Positions 47,013 to 57,251 of a DNA stretch of 64,000 nt are shown piece after piece. The DNA is taken from assembly GCA_025558075.1 (NCBI GenBank), contig JAHLKF010000008.1, positions 682,001 to 746,000 on the forward strand. Reading direction: 5' to 3'. The first letter of the stretch is position 1; every line of letters starts with the position of its first letter. The DNA comes from Gaertneriomyces semiglobifer. Taxonomy: Eukaryota > Chytridiomycota > Chytridiomycetes > Spizellomycetales > Spizellomycetaceae. A program made the translations under genes and the position numbers. Under the pieces are notes generated by a model, which saw only the letters and a program-made list of their open reading frames with translations, was not told where the DNA came from and did not search any database.

Positions 47013-47250
47013 CTACCGCTCACGACAGTGGGAACGTAGCCAGGCACCAAATAGGATTCCAAACGTATGCAAGCCAAAGTGCTTCAAGATGACTATAGAC
47101 CCAATAACAAGGCCGCCTTGGAAGAAGGACGGCAGGTCTTGTTGATCAGCGCCCGAGGATCCACGCGCTGCTTCATTGTACTGTTGCAGATGCCATTTTG
47201 CGCTCTCCTCGAAGTAGCCTTTGTGTTTGAGTGCTTGAATGTTCGTTAAC
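47013..47250 (-). other. Open coding-like frame beyond the TatD stop, no start codon
   Basis: A minus-strand frame that overlaps the end of the TatD gene in another frame and runs on to a TAG at 47013. It reads YELTNIQALKHKGYFEESAK, WHLQQYNEAARGSSGADQQD and a hydrophobic segment GGLVIGSIVILKHFGLHTFG. It contains no ATG, so it could be a 3' exon reached by splicing, a frame joined by a 1-nt indel in the AAAA before the TatD stop, or an unexpressed frame. Confidence 0.35.
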
Positions 47251-48560
47251 TCATATTTTGAACAAGCGTTTGGCGTTATCCGTACTTGCTCGACCAATTT
47301 CAACCTCGTCTACACCATAACATTCTGCAATTTTCTTCACCACCCACCCCAACATGCCAGGCTCGTTCACTTTGGGCTTACGTCCCTCAATATTCCTCGG
47401 CATCAAGTAGGGCGCATCAGTCTCCACCAGCAACTTGTCCATTGGTATCATACTCACTATGGACGCTAACTCTGTGCCTCGACGCTCATCGCATACCCAC
47501 CCAGTAATACCAATGCAGTATCCAAGATCGATGTACTCTTTGAGATGGCTCGGCGAAGGATCTGTGTAGCAGTGAACCACTCCTGTCACCGCCGGGTATT
47601 TCTTCAGAACTGATATAAACGCTTCATGAGCATCTCGGCAATGCAGGAACACCGGCAACTCTAACTTCTGTGCCAGTTGCATCTGCTCTTCAAAAACTAT
47701 CATCTGATCTTCATGCGTTGAAAAGTTCCTATCAAAGTCCAACCCACATTCACCGACTGCTACCACTTGCTCCTTGTTTTCCATTATCAAACGCTCAATG
47801 TCTCCGATATATGATCCTTTACGCGTCTGTAGCGTCCGGGTTGCGTCGTGTGGATGCACACCTGCGGTAGCAAACAGCCGCACGCCAAATTCGTTTGCGC
47901 CCCACTTCTGAACCATGTCAACTGCCTCCCGTGATGCCGCCAAACTCGTTCCTGTGACCATGATCCGTGTGACATTCGCTTCTTTACTGAGTTGCAAGAC
48001 CTCTCGCATCCGAGGCAACAATGACTTGTTTGTAAGGTTCACACCGATATCCACCAGTTCGGCTTCGACACGATGTAGAGCTACCGGAGCTTTTACTTTG
48101 CCTTTCGACGCCGGAGTCTTTGCGGCGTCAGTGGCGGCTTTGCTTTCATTCTGGACATTGAAAGTAACCTGGAGCGGTCGGTCTAATAAGGTGGTATCAT
48201 TGATGCTGGCGACGGCGGATTGTGCCAAGGAAAGGGTAGAATAGGTAACATATCCAAAGCCTCTAGATCTATCTAGATGGAGCGGACTAGATCAGCATCC
48301 TACCAAACATGTATAAGCACCGAACTTTGCAATCACGCACTGTTGCCGCGTTCTCGAACTATGGATGCTGCTGTCACTCCAGGCACTAGGTTATCAAAAT
48401 GGCTCCTCAGCTCATCCTCTGAAACGTCAAAGGCAATGTTCTTGACAAAGAGCTTGGGTTGTTGCGCAGGTTTAGTTTCGGGCATGGTGCACGTTCGAAT
48501 CAATCGGTTTTGCGGAAATACTTGCGATCTGCAGACTGTTAAGAAAGATCTAGCCCACAT
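47251..48560 (-). CDS. RRM-TatD fusion protein
   Basis: Two exons (48560-48341 and 48272-47251; 68-nt intron). The N-terminus MWARSFLTVCRSQVF is basic/hydrophobic and may be a mitochondrial presequence; an alternative start is the Met before PETKPAQQP. Next is an RNA-recognition motif: KLFVKNIAFDVSEDELRSHF (RNP2), VRERGNN joined across the intron to RSRGFGYVTYSTLSL (RNP1), LLDRPLQVTFNV. From about residue 120 a complete TatD-type metal hydrolase follows: LVDIGVNLTNKSLL, AGVHPHDA, VVAVGECGLDFDRNFS, ELPVFLHCRDAHEAF, VVHCYTDPSPSH, GITGWVCDERRG, DKLLVETDAPYLMPRNIEGR and NAKRLF. Metal ligands (H, E, H, H, D) are present. TatD proteins are 3'-5' nucleases; the RRM would direct it to RNA. Confidence 0.9.
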
Positions 48561-48966
48561 TCATCAGCCCAACAAGTAGCGTCCTCGTAACGTGGGGAGA
48601 TGAGGTGCAGGATCAGTTTTCCGACCACCGTGCAGTGTTCATTGCGATACTTGCTTCTGTTCGGTGACTTTACGACGATGACCGTTAAACTGTGATAGTG
48701 ATAACAAGAGTACTAATCGATATAAGAACGGGTGAAAAGTAGAGCCGTGGTGCGTCGCGTGCTGCCGCGGTGAGCGTTCCAAGTTGTTCAGATTGTCGTC
48801 GTGGGCGCGTATAAGAAGAAGGACGACGACGGCGATGAGCGTAGTTGCGGGTTGCGAATGGACGGGATCAGAAGGACAGTGCTTCTGAGTATTAGCAACG
48901 ACCACGCGACAGACGCAAAGGAAATCCAGTTAACTAGATTGTGAGAAAGTGTTTCATTTGACAATC
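48561..48966. other. Divergent promoter RRM-TatD / enoyl-CoA isomerase
   Basis: 406 bp between divergent starts; no gene or clear motif seen. Confidence 0.5.
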
Positions 48967-50104
48967 ATGGCTTTTGACACGCTGAGCTATGCCGTGGAGA
49001 ACGGTGTTGGTAAGCTTGATGTCGATGCGTTTGAAAACGACACTCGCATCCTCATCTACATCTGGCCGTTTAGCAACGATCACGTTGAACCGTCCCGCTC
49101 ACCTGAACGCCATTACACAAAAGATGTATGAGGAGCTTCCAGTAGCATTTCGACGCGCGGCAGAAGATCCTGCAGTAGTAGTGACTGTCTTGACCGGGAC
49201 AGGCCGCTTTTTCTCCAGGTAGAGTTCGCATTTTGGACGCATGTACATCCCATAATGGATCACTCAAGTAATCAAATCTTGCAGTGGCGCCGACGTTACC
49301 GAACGCCCCACGATTACCCCGCCGTCACTCGAGGATCGCGATGCGACGAGGGCTTACTATCGTCGCAGGTTTGATGGTACCATTGAGAAGGGCGCCATGG
49401 CCATCATTGAACACCCAAAAGTCGTAATAGCAGCGTTGAACGGCCCAGTCGTCGGTGTCGCTGCAGGTACAGTACAACTCCGTGCAGTGGCTATGCTAAG
49501 CTCTTCAATAACCATTCTATAATTTATCCTGAACAGCTCTCATTTCTCACGCGGATCTTATCTACATCTCCTCCAACACGACTTTGCACGCACCCTTTAC
49601 TTCCCTCGCCATATCTCCTGAAGCTGGGTCTAGTTTTATGTTTATGAAACGTATGGGATATTCCAAGGCTATGGAAGCACTGCTGTTTTCCAAGAAGTTT
49701 ACGGCAGAGGAGTTGATTCAGTGTGGCTTTGCAAAGTACGCGCCAGAATGCGATCCACAATTGTACGGTTGTGGTGCTAACTGTCTTGGCAAATATCTAG
49801 TGCTATCCTTCCAACCGAAAACTTCCACGGTCAACTTGCTCAAAAATTGGCACCGATCCTCAAGTCAACCGCCCCGGCGTCATTGATCACGACGAAAAAA
49901 CTCATTCATGCCAACTTCAAGGATCAGCAACAAGCGGCTGTTTACCGAGAGGTGAAAGAACTCACCGAGCGCTTTGTCAGCGGCGATCCTCAGCGGGTTT
50001 TTGGTGCTCTCATGGGTATGTCGCACATTATGGCCTTCTGTTTGCTGCACATTCGCCTCATCCTGCCTCCTTCTACAGCCAAACACGCCAAGGGAAAGCT
50101 GTAG
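48967..50104 (+). CDS. Peroxisomal-type enoyl-CoA delta isomerase/hydratase
   Basis: A crotonase-fold enzyme, most like the delta3,delta2-enoyl-CoA isomerases of fatty-acid beta-oxidation. Exon 1 (ATG at 48967) ends YAVENGV; after a GTAAGC...GTTTAG intron comes ATITLNRPAHLNAIT. Then follow VTVLTGTGRFFS, SGADVTERPTITPPSLEDRD, IIEHPKVVIAALNGPVVGVA (oxyanion-hole region), SHADLIYISSNTTLHAPFTS and LAISPEAGSSFMFMKRMGYS. The next block is KAMEALLFSKKFTAEELIQC, with LAQKLAPILKSTAPASL further on. A last exon ends AKHAKGKL, a variant of the peroxisomal targeting signal 1. The catalytic Glu position is plausibly the PEAGSS Glu. At least five introns. Confidence 0.85.
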
Positions 50105-50587
50105 ACTGTGACCACTTGTCACTTCTCTATGTGTGCTGATTCATGTGCTTAACATTCGATTTGTTGTCGTGTTTCGGGCACTACGACCCCGGCAAAATCT
50201 ACAATCGTAACGGATTGGAATCAGAGCTGAGGCCTTCCTGCAAATATGTACATTCGTCATGGAGAAAGTGATTTGTAAATGTTTGAACTCATTGTTGTAT
50301 TGTGTGAATGATGGCATGTGTTGGCGGCATTCATTACCGATACTATTAACGATACTCAAGTCCGGGACACTACATTACGATCTCATTTTTAATGGACCTG
50401 AAGCTCTTTCACTAAAGAATTGCGCACGAGTGGAGTAGGGTTCTAGCTGCGTTGGATCTGCCACGGATTTCAGAATCGTGGGGCAGATATCGACAACTCA
50501 TTTTGACTCTCTTGGGCAATAACGACTTCGTTGCAATTGTACTATAACCAATACACAAGCGGGCCTCTATTCATCCATCTATTAAAG
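50105..50587. other. Spacer
   Basis: 483 bp. Contains 3' UTR of the isomerase gene and the leader of the next gene; no coding signal. Confidence 0.5.
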
Positions 50588-51049
50588 ATGGCAACCACTA
50601 CCGTTCCGATGTTCTACAGCTTCTTTTTCAAGAACCTGGACCCCTTGATTGCTCTGTATGGAGTCTACCTTAATTTCTTCGATCCGAGCGGGGCCGTCAC
50701 TTCCATGGCCCCCAAATCAGTATACGATCCAAACCAAGTATTCCTCTTCCACCAGAGTGCCGGTCTTGCGCTCGCAGTCGCGTTTATCTCTGCTGCTTTA
50801 CCTCGCTATACCAACGATGTCGGCGTTTGGAAGATCTTTCAGTTCGGCCTCCTGCTGTCAGACTTTGCCGGCTTGTCCGGTGTGTACAATGCAATGGCCA
50901 GGCAGGGAAGACTGAGCCCAGAAACTTGGACTGACGACGATAAGGCATGTGGGGGCACCTACGTGGTTCTTACCTTGATCAGACTCATGTTCGTTCTTGG
51001 CATCGGTTTGCGTAAAGCGGCTGCAGTCAGTAATAAGAAGAGAGCTTGA
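50588..51049 (+). CDS. Small four-helix membrane protein of unknown function
   Basis: An intronless 153-aa protein from the ATG at 50588 (MATTTVPMFYSFFFKNLDPL). Four hydrophobic stretches are visible: IALYGVYLNFF, GLALAVAFISAALP, IFQFGLLLSDFAGLSGV and VVLTLIRLMFVLGIGL, with a basic NKKRA tail. The layout recalls the widespread fungal DUF7704-type membrane proteins, but I make that link from memory only. An upstream in-frame Met at about 50531 is less likely because the 50588 start precedes the membrane domain directly. Confidence 0.65.
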   Translation: MATTTVPMFYSFFFKNLDPLIALYGVYLNFFDPSGAVTSMAPKSVYDPNQVFLFHQSAGLALAVAFISAALPRYTNDVGVWKIFQFGLLLSDFAGLSGVYNAMARQGRLSPETWTDDDKACGGTYVVLTLIRLMFVLGIGLRKAAAVSNKKRA

Positions 51050-51718
51050 AGTGGGAAACTGTATGGAACTTTGGAGCGAAACTAACTACGCTTATAACTT
51101 CGCCGGAGGGTTATGGGGACAGCTCGACGAGACATGCTGATGCTGACGCCGCCATCGTGGTTGTAGCATTGCCAAGAGTCAGGCATGTTCGGTTCCCAGG
51201 AGATACCACAGAGTATTAGGAGACATTGTATATTTCTGATACAGTTCCCATCTATCTGTCTCCCGCTGTGCTCTTGATGTTCTCCTTTCCTGTCTATCAA
51301 ATATCAGCATCAAACGCAGATCCATAACCTTGACAATGAGCGATTGTTGCAGATATCGAATGAATTGACCTTAACCAGGTCCAAGCACCAGTGGGGAGCC
51401 GCAACAAGTCGTCGTCCACTTCCCGGGCTTGGGTATTCACTAACCTAACCGTAAAAGCCCAGTCATGCTTCCTGCAAGCATCTTCTCAGATTTCATGAGA
51501 CCCCAGCAATCGGGGAAACATGATGATGGTCCGACTCCAGCAAGCTACAGCCTAGTGATATGAAGGAGAGCCGCAGCAGTTGAAGCAGGAATGTCATGCT
51601 GGCGGTATGAAGGGCAAGTTGCTCAATTATTTTTCCCCGCGCGTTGGAAAATTTCTGAGGCCTCCGCGGAGAACTTTTGTCACTGTCACTACGATTTGCT
51701 CAAGTGCACTGTATATGT
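51050..51718. other. Spacer
   Basis: 670 bp with no recognisable gene; only short frames on both strands. Confidence 0.45.
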
Positions 51719-52969
51719 ATGGACAGCCCGCTCGTGTTCACCGACGCTCAAGGGACGGCCGCGGGGGCTACTCCGACAGTTGCAGTGAGCACGTACATCG
51801 ATGGCATAGAGGTCAAACCCGTGCATAAGGCGTCATTAGGAAAGGCCGCCGCATGTTACAAGTGCAGAGGATCGGGCACGCAATTCTCGAAGCTGCGAAA
51901 AGGTCAACGACGCCTATCGCTGGGTAACACGACTGAGTCTTCAAATTACCAATGCCCTGCCAACAATGCAGTGATCGCTCCAAACTCGAAGCGTACGTAC
52001 GTTATCCCATGCAAGTCTTGCAAAGGTCTTGGCCACACCCTTCCGCCAGCTCGCACGGCTGCTCCGAAACCCGCCGTCCGCCCGTTCAAGCCGCCACCAG
52101 GATGGATTCCTCGTGGTCCGCCGTCCCGTCATACGCCCTCGTCACCCGGCTTCGCGCCACAAGAGGGTGAGATGCTCACCTCATTATCAGGGCATTGGAT
52201 GATATATCAACTCGTGAGTGGGCATCGATACACAACCGATGAAGTGTGCACCGCAGCGTTGGCCATACAGTATATGAAGCGACATGCATTACCAGTTCGA
52301 AACTATGTCGATATTGGAACTGGACTGGCATCGGTCCTGAATATGGTTTCGTGGAATTTGTATGAAGACATTGTAACGGCGGTAGGAATTGAGGCGCAGT
52401 CCGTGCATGTGGAATTAGCCAGGAAAACCATTGACTTCAATGGAAATGATAGAGCCGAGATCCGACATGGAGACTTACGGGACATCGTCGACGACGTTGC
52501 TAAACGAAAAGCGCTTGTACCAGAAGGCCCTGTCTTTGACCTGGTGACAGGGACGCCACCGTACTTTCCTGCTTCGGCTGGCGCATTACCTACGGAAATT
52601 GGGCGCGGTATGTGCTCCTTTGAGTTACGAGGTGGAATTGAAGTGTACTGTGCCGCGGCAGCGCAGTTACTTGCGTTGACCGATCAATCGCGGTTCGTGG
52701 TTTGCCAGACCGCGCTGGAGATTGAGAGAACCGAGAAAGCGGCACGAACTGCAAACTTGATCGTCCTTGAACGGTGGGATATTTATGGGAAGGAGGGTCA
52801 TCCGAAACCATTGTTTTGCGTGTTTATGATGGCGAGGCTTATGGGTACGAATGCTCGCGAGAAATTGGTGGTGCGGAAGCTCAATGTGCGGGATTCTACT
52901 GGAGAGTACTCCAGAGAACATTTGGTGTTAATGGATATCGTTGGCAAAGCAGTCATAGTTTCCGAGTGA
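51719..52969 (+). CDS. TrmN6-like methyltransferase with two CxxCxGxG motifs
   Basis: An intronless 416-aa protein. The N-terminal part has CYKCRGSG (about residue 43) and CKSCKGLGH (about residue 101), two DnaJ-type CxxCxGxG knuckles likely to bind one zinc, followed by a Pro-rich linker. The C-terminal half is a class I SAM-dependent methyltransferase: YVDIGTGLASVLNMVSWNLY (motif I), VGIEAQSVHVELARKTIDFN, AEIRHGDLRDI and FDLVTGTPPYFPASAG. The last is the NPPY-type motif IV of N6-adenine methyltransferases, here TPPY, in the context used by bacterial TrmN6/YfiC (tRNA1Val m6A37). The substrate is unknown. The GT-rich start region makes 51719 the best ATG. Confidence 0.78.
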   Translation: MDSPLVFTDAQGTAAGATPTVAVSTYIDGIEVKPVHKASLGKAAACYKCRGSGTQFSKLRKGQRRLSLGNTTESSNYQCPANNAVIAPNSKRTYVIPCKSCKGLGHTLPPARTAAPKPAVRPFKPPPGWIPRGPPSRHTPSSPGFAPQEGEMLTSLSGHWMIYQLVSGHRYTTDEVCTAALAIQYMKRHALPVRNYVDIGTGLASVLNMVSWNLYEDIVTAVGIEAQSVHVELARKTIDFNGNDRAEIRHGDLRDIVDDVAKRKALVPEGPVFDLVTGTPPYFPASAGALPTEIGRGMCSFELRGGIEVYCAAAAQLLALTDQSRFVVCQTALEIERTEKAARTANLIVLERWDIYGKEGHPKPLFCVFMMARLMGTNAREKLVVRKLNVRDSTGEYSREHLVLMDIVGKAVIVSE

Positions 52970-53054
52970 TGGGCTAGCTCGGGTAGAGTACTTCAGCAGT
53001 TTAGTTAGTGAACATAACTTAATTTATTTATCTGACTCGAATAATTATCTTGTT

Positions 53055-54972
53055 TTACGTTCCGTCTCGCAGTATGGACGTACTGTCTCCACTCTTCGTT
53101 CTTCGTCTCCCCCAACCCATCGTATTTTCCTCATTCTCACAACCCTCCCGTTCACCCAAGTATTCTCTGACAGTTCTCATCAGTCCTAAGTAGTTCTGCC
53201 CACTGCATTCCACCTCCTTCAATAACTTTGTGAACTCTCCTCTTTGCTCAACATCTCTCTGGTACTTATCTATTTGAACCTGTAACGCTTGATTCTCTGA
53301 AGTCACCGCGTCGAGTTTTGCTGATTTTAGTGAAAGGGTATGCTGTAAAGAGGTGAGGTCGTCAGTAAGGAGAGCCTTGTCTTGTGATAGTTGGATGAGC
53401 GTTGTTTCATGTGTTTGCAATCGGGATTCAAGGGATGTAACGCGCTCGGTTAGCATGGTGCGTGCTTCGAGGGCTATACGAAGAATCACGAGTGAACGAG
53501 ATTACTTATATATATAATGCTTGGCAGATGCACAAAGTCGGACTTTCTTACCTTTGTAAAGGGAATCTTCGGATGATTTGATCTGCGATTATAGAAAGCA
53601 AAAGCGAATTACCATACTGCAACATGCATGAGAAAACTAGCAGTAAACTCACTTTGTCCTCCAGCTCGGTCAACTTTCTCTCCTTACTCTCTACCTTGAT
53701 TTTTTCCATTCGCAACTCTGCCTTTAACCTTTCCACCTCCCCCTCTGCGTCCTGTCGTCCTTTTTCCCTCTTGACACCCGTCTCCCGCTTCTCTACCTCT
53801 CTCTTTAGCCGCATCTCCGCCTCCTCCACCTCTGTCCGTGCCTGCACATTCTTCCGTAACAGCTCACTCACTTCATTCGTCAGTCGCACCCTCGTACTAT
53901 CCGAAACCGAAAGCTGTTGTTCTAGATTTGCGATTTGTGTTCGTAATGTTACATTTTCGGACTGCACTTCCCCAAGCCGCTTCTGGAGATATTCATGTTC
54001 CTCCACCGTAAAGCGGCCCTGACCTTCCCGTTCCTTATCTAGTTCGGCTTTTCGCGTGATATCGTCTACTTTACTCTTGAGAACATCGTTCATTTGTATT
54101 TGCTCGTCTACTACCGTTTTCAGCCTCTCGACTTCTCGCGTTCGATCTCCCAACTGATGTAATGCAGATGCTTTCTCTTCAGCACATCGATTATAGCTCA
54201 AGTCTAACCGTGCTATTTCGGCTTTTTGGGTGTCTATGGTGCGGTGTAGTTGGTGGATGTCCATGTACAATTTGTCCTTTTCGTCAGTGTGGGTGGTTTT
54301 CAGCGATGAGAGTTCGGATTGGAAGTCGGCTTTGTGTTGGAGGATTGCTTCTTTTTCAAGCGTGGCCAGCTTGAGATCTGTGCGGAGTTTGTCGAGTTGC
54401 ATGTTCATGTTCTGAGAAAATAGCAGTTGGAGCAAATTCCATTCTGACATTTCATTTCTGAAGATGTGACTGACAAATTAGTTACCTTCATCTCTGATTT
54501 ATGTGTTTCTTGTAGCTCGACATATTTGTATTTCAGATTCTTGATGGCATCGTTTAATGGAATAGATCCCATATCCACAGCCTTCTCCAAGGATCCACCG
54601 CCGTCAGCACCATCTGGTCGCCTCGATCGCCTATACCACACGAACAAAACTACGCTAAGTAAAAATCCATGCCGTTGTAACAAAACATTACCCGCGTCCA
54701 GCAACGCTCACTTACAGAAACCTCGTCTCCATCTCCAACAAGTAGATTTGGTGTTCCAAGTTTCTCACATATTCTTGTTCGACGCTTTCTGATTTCTTCT
54801 TGAGTACGACTGACCGATGTCCAGGAGACGTGCGCGGCCGTTGGCTTGTAGGAGACGTATCGATTGGTGACTTTGTTGTGGACCCTCGCCCTTTGGGAAA
54901 CGGACGGATGACGGGTGGTCCTCCGCGGAGTTGAAAGGCCGGGTGGATGTACGGTGGGGTAGAGATTGACAT
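53055..54972 (-). CDS. Long coiled-coil protein, possibly cytoskeletal/flagellar
   Basis: At least five exons. The N-terminus (ATG at 54972) is Pro/Ser-rich and disordered, followed by VEQEYVRNLEHQIYLLEMET and, after an intron, NDAIKNLKYKYVELQETHKS. The large central exon is nearly continuous heptad coiled coil (LDKLRTDLKLATLEKEAILQ, SENVTLRTQIANLEQQLSVS). The last exon adds MLTERVTSLESRLQTHETTL and a basic tail GRRRTKSGDST. EYVRNLxxQIYxLE followed by coiled coil is reminiscent of ciliary or basal-body coiled-coil proteins, but I cannot assign a family. No enzyme domain. Confidence 0.7.
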
Positions 54973-55574
54973 CTTACGGGAAGATTATGAATGCCAGGCA
55001 TCCACAAATTGAGAAGACGGGACCTGAGGCCCTATAGTTGCTCGTCTGGTGGAAGCAAAATGACCTCCACGTAAACAGTAAAATGTCGCAGAATCTGGCG
55101 TAATACGCTTAATCGCAACGCGTTAAGGCGGAGTTTACCCAAGCAGCTTAGCAAGGCACGCAGTCATGTGACACTTAAGGACCTTGTCGCGCTGACCTTC
55201 CGACACACCGGCATTTCATCAGGACGACAAACAAGCAGGCACTCCTGTAAAGTTGATCTAATATTCACTCAAATGAAACACCGCAACAAACAGCATGACA
55301 AGCAGAACTCCAGCAAGCAACACGTTAACCGCCGCAAAAAAATGCTTCCTCATACAAACAAAAGTAAGCTATACATCTCCTCCATCTCCTTCACGATCCA
55401 AAGGTTTATCCAGAATGAAAACTGTCACTCGGCCTGCATCCCTGTGCCGTTGTATCCTGATAACGGTGCTTCTTCACCAGGTCTTCGGTCTCAATCAAAT
55501 TTCGTTCGCTGCAACACCGTTGAATCCGTACTTTCACAACCTCGCTGCAGCAACTGGCGAAGTGTCACTCATCC
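54973..55574. other. Spacer holding a possible micropeptide ORF
   Basis: 600 bp between the coiled-coil gene start and the USP gene stop. Apart from the 31-codon hydrophobic frame listed separately, nothing is recognisable. Confidence 0.45.
55258..55353 (-). CDS. Possible 31-aa membrane micropeptide
   Basis: A complete ATG-to-TAG frame of 31 codons that reads MRKHFFAAVNVLLAGVLLVM then LFVAVFHLSEY: a short basic N-terminus, one 22-residue membrane helix and an acidic end. Size and topology are like OST4- or PMP-type micropeptides, without clear sequence identity. Could be chance. Confidence 0.25.
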   Translation of the reverse strand: MRKHFFAAVNVLLAGVLLVMLFVAVFHLSEY

Positions 55575-56750
55575 TTACTGCACGCTAATGACCTGCACAT
55601 CACCCGCATTATCCGGTAAGAAGCTATTCTGAGGTCCATGGAAAAATTGTGTTGCCAATCGCTTTTTGTTGTTTCCCACAACAAGTGCCTGTGGGCGCTC
55701 TTCAGCGACCATTTCACGAATCCGTGAGCGGGGATCACCTGTACGGTATTTCACGTACAAGTCCACACAACGCTTGCGTTCTTTGCCAAGTTGTCGCAGG
55801 GCATGGCATGTAACTCGATCGGCTTCTTCGCGCGCCCGGTCTTCAATTGTTTTTATCATTTCTGCAGCCGCATTATAGCCTCCTGTTGCGCGCAAGTAAA
55901 TAACGACAGTAAGTATAAGCCGATGAGCGACGAAAGCAATCGCAAACTTTTGCAATTCAGCTCGTCACGTACCTTTGAATCCTTTTTGCTCCTTAACGAC
56001 CCGAATGATGATCAAAGTATCTCCTGGGTGGACCTGTGTCCGACAAGCCCAATCGAGAGTGTGTAATCCATCCTGGTCCGCAGCCGCAACAGCAACCATA
56101 ACTTTGCGTCCTGTGTCAGGAACCTCGGCCAAAGCGGCGTTTTGGCGCCGCAATCGCAGTTCCGGTGACTCCTCGTTCGGTGAGCCAGGGCGCGAAGTAG
56201 CGGACAACTGTCGCGGTGCGTGCACGGTGAATGAAAATACTTTAGTAGGCGTCGAGCCAGTGGAAGCGGAAATGGTTTGGCCCTTGATATCCTCCAGATT
56301 GAAATCGAAGGCACCGGCTAGAGAGGGAGAAGGTGGTGGCCATAAGGCACTGTTGGAGCCGTAAGGCGAGGTTGAGGTAATCTCTGTTTGGAGAGGGCCA
56401 GCGGGTGTTGACAGGCTTCCGGTACTGCTGCTCACGCTTGGTGCGTTCGACGCTTGCTGTGCGGGCAGTGGAACAAAGAAACCCGGGACAAAAGGCGAAG
56501 GCCTTAGGTTTGGTGAAGGGGCAGTCGAACCAACGGATCCCAGGCCGCTGCCGGGTGGGACGGGAAGCGGCGTTCCAGGAGTAGAGGCGCCAGAGGCCCT
56601 TAGAGGATTGTGAGACCAAGTGCGATACCGGGAGCTGGTAGTGTCTTGATAAGAGCAAGTTCGCGTGGCCACTGGACGTCCTCTCCCAGCGAAGATCAGG
56701 CCATCGCTCTTTGCATCAGCGGGGACAGGCATTGTGAAGGAAGTGGTCAA
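55575..56750 (-). CDS. Universal stress protein (UspA-like) domain protein
   Basis: Two exons. The N-terminal 180 residues are Ser/Pro-rich and low complexity (TPGTPLPVPPGSGLGSVGST). The UspA-like alpha/beta domain begins at RKVMVAVAAADQDGLHTLDW, ACRTQVHPGDTLIIIRVV, is interrupted by a roughly 100-nt intron after QKGFK, and continues GGYNAAAEMIKTIEDRAREE, DRVTCHALRQL, ALVVGNNKKRLATQFF and DVQVISVQ at the end. The ATP-binding Gly-rich signature is only partial. This disordered N-terminus plus Usp arrangement is common in filamentous fungi. The partner and stimulus are unknown. Start ATG at 56750. Confidence 0.8.
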
Positions 56751-57251
56751 AAGGTGATAGTGTACGACAAGGTTGAGTGGGTGGTATAATAGATGTAATT
56801 ACTGACGAGTGACAGAATATAACAGACTCGAGTGTGCCTTAAATGTTATTTACAAGACCGGCACCCCTTTTCTGTCAACCAACAAAAAGCCCGTTTTCCG
56901 CACCACAATCTACAGCTTCCTCTCAATTGAATGTACGAGATAATGCTGCTGCTGCTGCTGTGTGTGTATGCGTATGTGTAATGATCCTTTGAAAGGGAAG
57001 AACGACGGGAGCCTACGTAACTGAGATGCAAATGAGTCCCTGCGTTTGGGTGGCCCCCAACAAATAACGTCAATCAATGGGCCATTTCGAATAATAGAAA
57101 AAAAAAAACATTAACATTAAAAACCGATTGATTTATTCAGATCTCAGCAAAGCCAAGGCTTTTTGATGAATGATGTTACGGGGCAGGGAAGTGGGAAGTG
57201 CTGTGAGGAAGGACGGTGGATTTGGCTTTGCCTGATATCCCACTGACATGA
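56751..57251. other. Spacer
   Basis: 500 bp including (CTG)5 at about 56943-56958 and an A10 run at about 57100. Probably the USP promoter and leader; no gene seen. Confidence 0.45.
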
